Notes under the pieces: generated by a model
What the model saw: the letters and a program-made list of their open reading frames with translations, nothing else
Told to the model about the DNA's origin: nothing
The model's database searches: none
From: an uncultured Flavihumibacter sp.
GTDB lineage: Bacteria; Bacteroidota; Bacteroidia; Chitinophagales; Chitinophagaceae
Assembly (NCBI GenBank): GCA_946482545.1
Contig: CAMLRX010000021.1
Span: 1-45,933, forward strand
Direction of reading: 5' to 3'
Length of the DNA: 45,933 nucleotides
Shown: positions 43,109 to 45,933 of the stretch, one piece after another
Layout: the number at the start of each line of letters is the position of its first letter
Numbering within the stretch: the stretch's first letter is position 1
Translations under genes and position numbers: made by a program

Positions 43109-43723
43109 TTATCCTTTTGTGACAATTTTTAATAAAAAAATAAAATAAGGATAATACACCAGCGAGGAAGAGAGCTGGTTTTTGATGAGGACGGACTGTA
43201 ACATGGCCACGGCCCGTTCCTTTTGTTTGCGGATCGTGGCTTGCGGAATATTCAGCAACAGACTGATCTCCGCATAACTCTTCCCTTCTATAAACAGGAG
43301 TTTGAGGATGGTTTTGTATTTATCAGGCAGGGCTTCCAGTTCACGCACCACCCGGTGCAGCACTTCTTCCCGCACCAATGCCGTTTCTTCCAACGATTCA
43401 AATTGTTCAGCCACTTCAAGGCCTTCCCGCTGAATCGATTGCCGTTTTTTTGCCCGCAGGTAATCGAAAGCCGCATTGCGGGTAGCCGTGTACAAATAAG
43501 TCTTTACATGATTGACCCCGGGTAGATCAGCCCGCTTTTTCCAAAGCCGGATGAACAACTCCTGCACCAGGTCTTCCGCTTCGGAAACATCCCCGGTATA
43601 AGTTGCGGCGAAAAAGCACAGCCGGGTATAATACAGGTCGTACACCCCCCTGAACGCATGGGCATCACCTTCGCCCATGCGGGAAAGCAGTTCTTCCTCA
43701 CTATGTTCATTTCCTGAATGCAT
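43109..43723 (-). CDS. ECF RNA polymerase sigma-70 factor (FecI-like)
   Basis: A 204-residue ECF sigma factor. Region 2 (about 25-95): FRGVYDLYYTRLCFFA, EAEDLVQELFIRLWKKR, VKTYLYTATRNAAFDYLRAKKRQ. Region 4 (about 130-185): LPDKYKTILKLLFIEGKSYAEISLLLNIPQATIRKQKERA. There is no region 3, as expected for the class. The last 20 residues are strongly hydrophobic (SSSLVYYPYFIFLLKIV), an odd tail for a cytosolic protein that might help hold it near the membrane or FecR. It is divergent from the MFS gene with 102 bases between starts and is the presumed activator of the SusCD operon. Confidence 0.94.
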   Translation of the reverse strand: MHSGNEHSEEELLSRMGEGDAHAFRGVYDLYYTRLCFFAATYTGDVSEAEDLVQELFIRLWKKRADLPGVNHVKTYLYTATRNAAFDYLRAKKRQSIQREGLEVAEQFESLEETALVREEVLHRVVRELEALPDKYKTILKLLFIEGKSYAEISLLLNIPQATIRKQKERAVAMLQSVLIKNQLSSSLVYYPYFIFLLKIVTKG

Positions 43724-43825
43724 AAAAACTCACCGGTACGGGAATCAGTTGATTTGGTTTTAAACGCCTTAACGGTTTGAAGGTAAGGATTTCTTCAAAT
43801 ACCCCATCTTTGCAAAAAATTTCTC

Positions 43826-45058
43826 TTGAACACCACATATTCCCGCTCCCGGTATTATTCCCTCATTCTCATCCTCGGTGCGCTCACGGCGTTGGGGCCT
43901 TTCTCCATAGACATGTACCTGCCTGGTTTCCCGGCCATAGCCGCCGACCTGAACACCACCGAGGCGCAGGTGTCGCTCACGCTTTCCAGTTATTTCATCG
44001 GCATTACGGCCGGCCAATTGCTTTACGGCCCCCTCATTGACCGGTTTGGACGGAAGAACCCGTTGTATATCGGGCTCACCGCGTATATACTTGCTTCCGC
44101 GGGTTGTATGTACAGCCACAGCATTGAAAGCCTCATCGCATTGCGGTTCATACAGGCGGTGGGCAGTTGCGCGGCCGGCGTGGTATCCATCGCGATGGTG
44201 CGCGATCTTTTCCCGATTGAGGAGAACGCGAAAATATTCTCCATGCTGATCCTGGTATTGGGCACGTCTCCGCTCATCGCACCCACGGCAGGCGGTTATG
44301 TGACCAGCGCCTTCGGCTGGCACGCTGTATTTTTCGTACTTACGCTGATGGGCATCGCCCTGCTGGCCGGCTGCATATTCGGTTTACCGGAAAGCCGTAA
44401 ACCCGATCCCTCGGTTTCCCTGAAACCCAAACCCATATTGCTGGGTTTCGCGGGCGTGCTGCGCGAGCCACGCTTCCTGGTGTACGTGCTCACCGGTGCC
44501 ATCGCTTTCGCCGCATTGTTCGCTTATGTGGCCGGTTCTCCCTACGTATTCATGACCATTTTTAAAGTGAGCGACAAAGTGTATGGCTGGATATTCGCGT
44601 TCTTATCCATCGGCTTTATCGGGGCGAGCCAGCTGAACAGGCTGTTCCTGCTGCATTTTTCCAGCAAGCAGATTGTTACCGCAGCTATTGTGTGTCAAAC
44701 CATTACGGGCACGCTATTCACTGTGGCAGCGCTTTCGGGCTGGCTGGGTCTTTACAGCACCATCGCGTTCCTGTTCGTATTGCTTTGCTGCCTGGGCTGC
44801 ATTAACCCCAATACTTCCGCGCTGGCCATGGCGCCGTTTACAAAGAATGCGGGCAGCGCCTCGGCGCTGATGGGCGCGTTGCAAATGGGGATCGGTTCGC
44901 TCGCATCGGTGGCCATCAGCATCTTCAGCAACGGCAGCATCGTTCCGCTGGCAGGAGTAATGGCAGGCGCCGCATTCGTGGCATTGCTGGTATTGTGGGC
45001 AGGACAAAGCAGCCTGGCTAAAAAAGAAAAGCCCGCCTTAAGAGCGGGAGATTCTTAA
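43826..45058 (+). CDS. Bcr/CflA family multidrug efflux MFS transporter
   Basis: A 410-residue, twelve-helix inner-membrane proton antiporter of the DHA1 Bcr/CflA type. The N-terminal ALGPFSIDMYLPGFPAIAADL is the family signature, followed by QLLYGPLIDRFGRKNPLYIG (motif A) and ALRFIQAVGSCAAGVVSIAMVRDLF. The start is TTG at 43826: an in-frame stop lies at 43784-43786, no ATG or GTG occurs between, and the first ATG codon, Met30, would remove half of the first helix. The family exports bicyclomycin, chloramphenicol, sulphonamides and other compounds; actual substrates are unknown. Its CDS end overlaps a hairpin. Confidence 0.92.
   Translation: MNTTYSRSRYYSLILILGALTALGPFSIDMYLPGFPAIAADLNTTEAQVSLTLSSYFIGITAGQLLYGPLIDRFGRKNPLYIGLTAYILASAGCMYSHSIESLIALRFIQAVGSCAAGVVSIAMVRDLFPIEENAKIFSMLILVLGTSPLIAPTAGGYVTSAFGWHAVFFVLTLMGIALLAGCIFGLPESRKPDPSVSLKPKPILLGFAGVLREPRFLVYVLTGAIAFAALFAYVAGSPYVFMTIFKVSDKVYGWIFAFLSIGFIGASQLNRLFLLHFSSKQIVTAAIVCQTITGTLFTVAALSGWLGLYSTIAFLFVLLCCLGCINPNTSALAMAPFTKNAGSASALMGALQMGIGSLASVAISIFSNGSIVPLAGVMAGAAFVALLVLWAGQSSLAKKEKPALRAGDS
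45020..45048 (-). terminator. Hairpin overlapping the MFS gene end
   Basis: CCCGC/GCGGG stem with a 7-base loop. On the minus strand it is followed by CTTTTCTTTTTT, a good terminator; on the plus strand the tract AGATTCTT is weak. It probably works as a bidirectional stop between the converging MFS gene and TonB receptor. Confidence 0.6.
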
Positions 45059-45211
45059 CCAAAACAGACTGCTTATGAAAGCACAAAATCTCTACGGTAC
45101 GGGGGTGAGGGATTATCTCCAGGCGGTTGCGCTTTTTGATGTACAAAGGTTCAGTTTTCTTTTTGAAAAGAATGCATAAACCGGCAGGCTTAACCAGCAG
45201 TTAACAGGAAC

Positions 45212-45237
45212 AAAAAAGCCGCTCCTCCCGGAACGGC
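45212..45237 (-). terminator. Terminator of the TonB-dependent receptor
   Basis: On the minus strand an 8-bp stem GCCGTTCC / GGAGCGGC (one G-T pair) with loop GGGA is followed by six T. It lies 22 bases after the receptor stop codon. Confidence 0.85.
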
Positions 45238-45259
45238 CTTAGTGGTATCTTTTGAAGGA

Positions 45260-45933
45260 TCAGAATTTATAGGAAAGCGTTGCGCTGAATTGCCGCGGTG
45301 CGATGGGGTTCACACTGTAATTCTCATGTACAATGTAATCCAGTTCATCGGTAATATTGGACAGTTTAGCCAGCAGCGAGAGTTTCCTGAATGAATAGCC
45401 CAACGATACATCAAAAGTGGTGAAGTCGCCCAGTTGAATGTTCCGGTTTACATTAGAAGCCTTGTTCGCCTGTGTATTGTTCCATCCCGCCACTCTTTTC
45501 CCGGTATAAAACGTGGAAGCCCCGATCTTCAATCCTTTCAGAGGGGTTCCGCTGAAGGTATAAAAAACGGTTCCGTTTGCCGTTTGTGCCGTATTGTTCA
45601 CCAGACGTTCCCCTGTTACAAAGCTGTTGGAAGCGCCTGAAGTGCGGGTATAACGCATGTAGTTGTTGCTGTAACCACCAATGAAATAGATATTTTTTGA
45701 AAGAGACGCCGTAATGTCCACTTCAAAACCATCGCTGGTGGTTTGTCCCGTAAATTCTTTGATATTGGTATTGCTGTTTACATTTCCGTTCGCGTCCAGT
45801 TCTGCCATCTGTGCGAGGTCGTTGTTGATGATGCGGTAAACTGAAAAATTAGCGGAAAGTTTTCCATCGAAGAAATCATTCTTCACGCCGGCTTCAAACT
45901 GGTCGATGATGGAAGGTTTCAAAGCCTGGTTAT
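45260..45933 (-). CDS. TonB-dependent siderophore-type receptor, C-terminal part
   Basis: The last 224 or so residues of an outer-membrane barrel, cut by the right window edge; there is no start codon in the window (the first in-window residues are internal, reading NQALKPS). Seen are the late-barrel signatures QFEAGVKNDFFDGKLSANFSVY, TTSDGFEVDITASLSKN, NNTAQTANGTVFYTFSG, FTTFDVSLGYSF, KLSNITDELDY and the terminal aromatic LSYKF recognised by the barrel assembly machinery. The pattern is that of FhuA/FpvA-like siderophore receptors rather than SusC. Ligand unknown. Confidence 0.88.
   Translation of the reverse strand, partial: NQALKPSIIDQFEAGVKNDFFDGKLSANFSVYRIINNDLAQMAELDANGNVNSNTNIKEFTGQTTSDGFEVDITASLSKNIYFIGGYSNNYMRYTRTSGASNSFVTGERLVNNTAQTANGTVFYTFSGTPLKGLKIGASTFYTGKRVAGWNNTQANKASNVNRNIQLGDFTTFDVSLGYSFRKLSLLAKLSNITDELDYIVHENYSVNPIAPRQFSATLSYKF

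Noticed and set aside
43805..43812. CATCTTTG as a -7 element for the MFS gene with TTTG at 43776
   Set aside because: One mismatch, spacer about 25 bases (too long), and too close to the TTG start.
45075..45179. 34-residue frame (starting MKAQNLYGTGVRDY) after the MFS gene
   Set aside because: Short, no recognisable family, no clear ribosome site, and lies between two converging units; could be chance.
1..45933. CRISPR arrays, insertion sequences, integrase or phage genes
   Set aside because: No regularly spaced repeats, transposase, integrase or phage structural motifs were seen on either strand.

Overview
The window is typical Bacteroidota chromosome, most likely Chitinophagaceae. It carries two SusC/SusD outer-membrane uptake loci, a one-piece hybrid two-component regulator, a FecI/FecR-type sigma/anti-sigma pair, BACON and DUF4843 lipoproteins, a GldA/GldF/GldG-type ABC system, and a TAnnTTTG-type promoter element. 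The assignment rests on gene content; no rRNA or marker gene is present.

Layout. (1) 1-4237, plus strand: a cobalamin salvage and nucleotide-loop assembly operon: the end of a BtuF-like binding protein, cobU, a Dph6-like PP-loop ATPase, cobT, cobS and cobC, tightly spaced or overlapping. (2) 4341-5054: a MarC-family membrane protein, a tRNA-Arg(CCG) starting one base after its stop, and a terminator. (3) 5113-7635: a HxlR regulator divergent from an SDR oxidoreductase and a SnoaL-like protein, with a perfect palindrome between them, then a secreted fasciclin protein. (4) 7858-26699, minus strand: a polysaccharide utilisation locus read as HTCS sensor, then GH31 (PA14 insert), SusC, SusD, IPT/TIG surface glycan-binding lipoprotein, BACON-GH5, GH42 and GH39. 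The GH5+BACON / GH31+PA14 / IPT-SGBP / beta-galactosidase set closely matches known xyloglucan loci, so xyloglucan is the inferred substrate. A promoter element and repeated TGTTGCA boxes lie ahead of the GH31 gene.

(5) 26896-43723, minus strand: a long co-directional array read as ECF sigma factor, FecR, STN-containing SusC, SusD, DUF4843 lipoprotein, PKD-like lipoprotein, ABC ATPase, GldF/GldG-like fusion permease, two tandem MutS-like ATPases and a class 1 isoprenoid-synthase-like protein. From SusC to the last gene the gaps are 34 bp or less or the genes overlap. It has no glycoside hydrolase and its substrate is unknown. The coupling of uptake receptor, ABC transporter, tandem truncated MutS ATPases and an isoprenoid-synthase fold is the least explained and most interesting part of the window. 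(6) 43826-45933: a Bcr/CflA drug exporter with a TTG start, then the 3' end of a TonB-dependent receptor running off the right edge.

Working model: region 1 salvages corrinoids; region 4 senses a xyloglucan oligosaccharide in the periplasm, induces its own SusCD uptake and strips the backbone and side chains; region 5 is switched on by an outer-membrane transducer through FecR and the sigma factor, but what it imports, exports or makes cannot be read from sequence alone.
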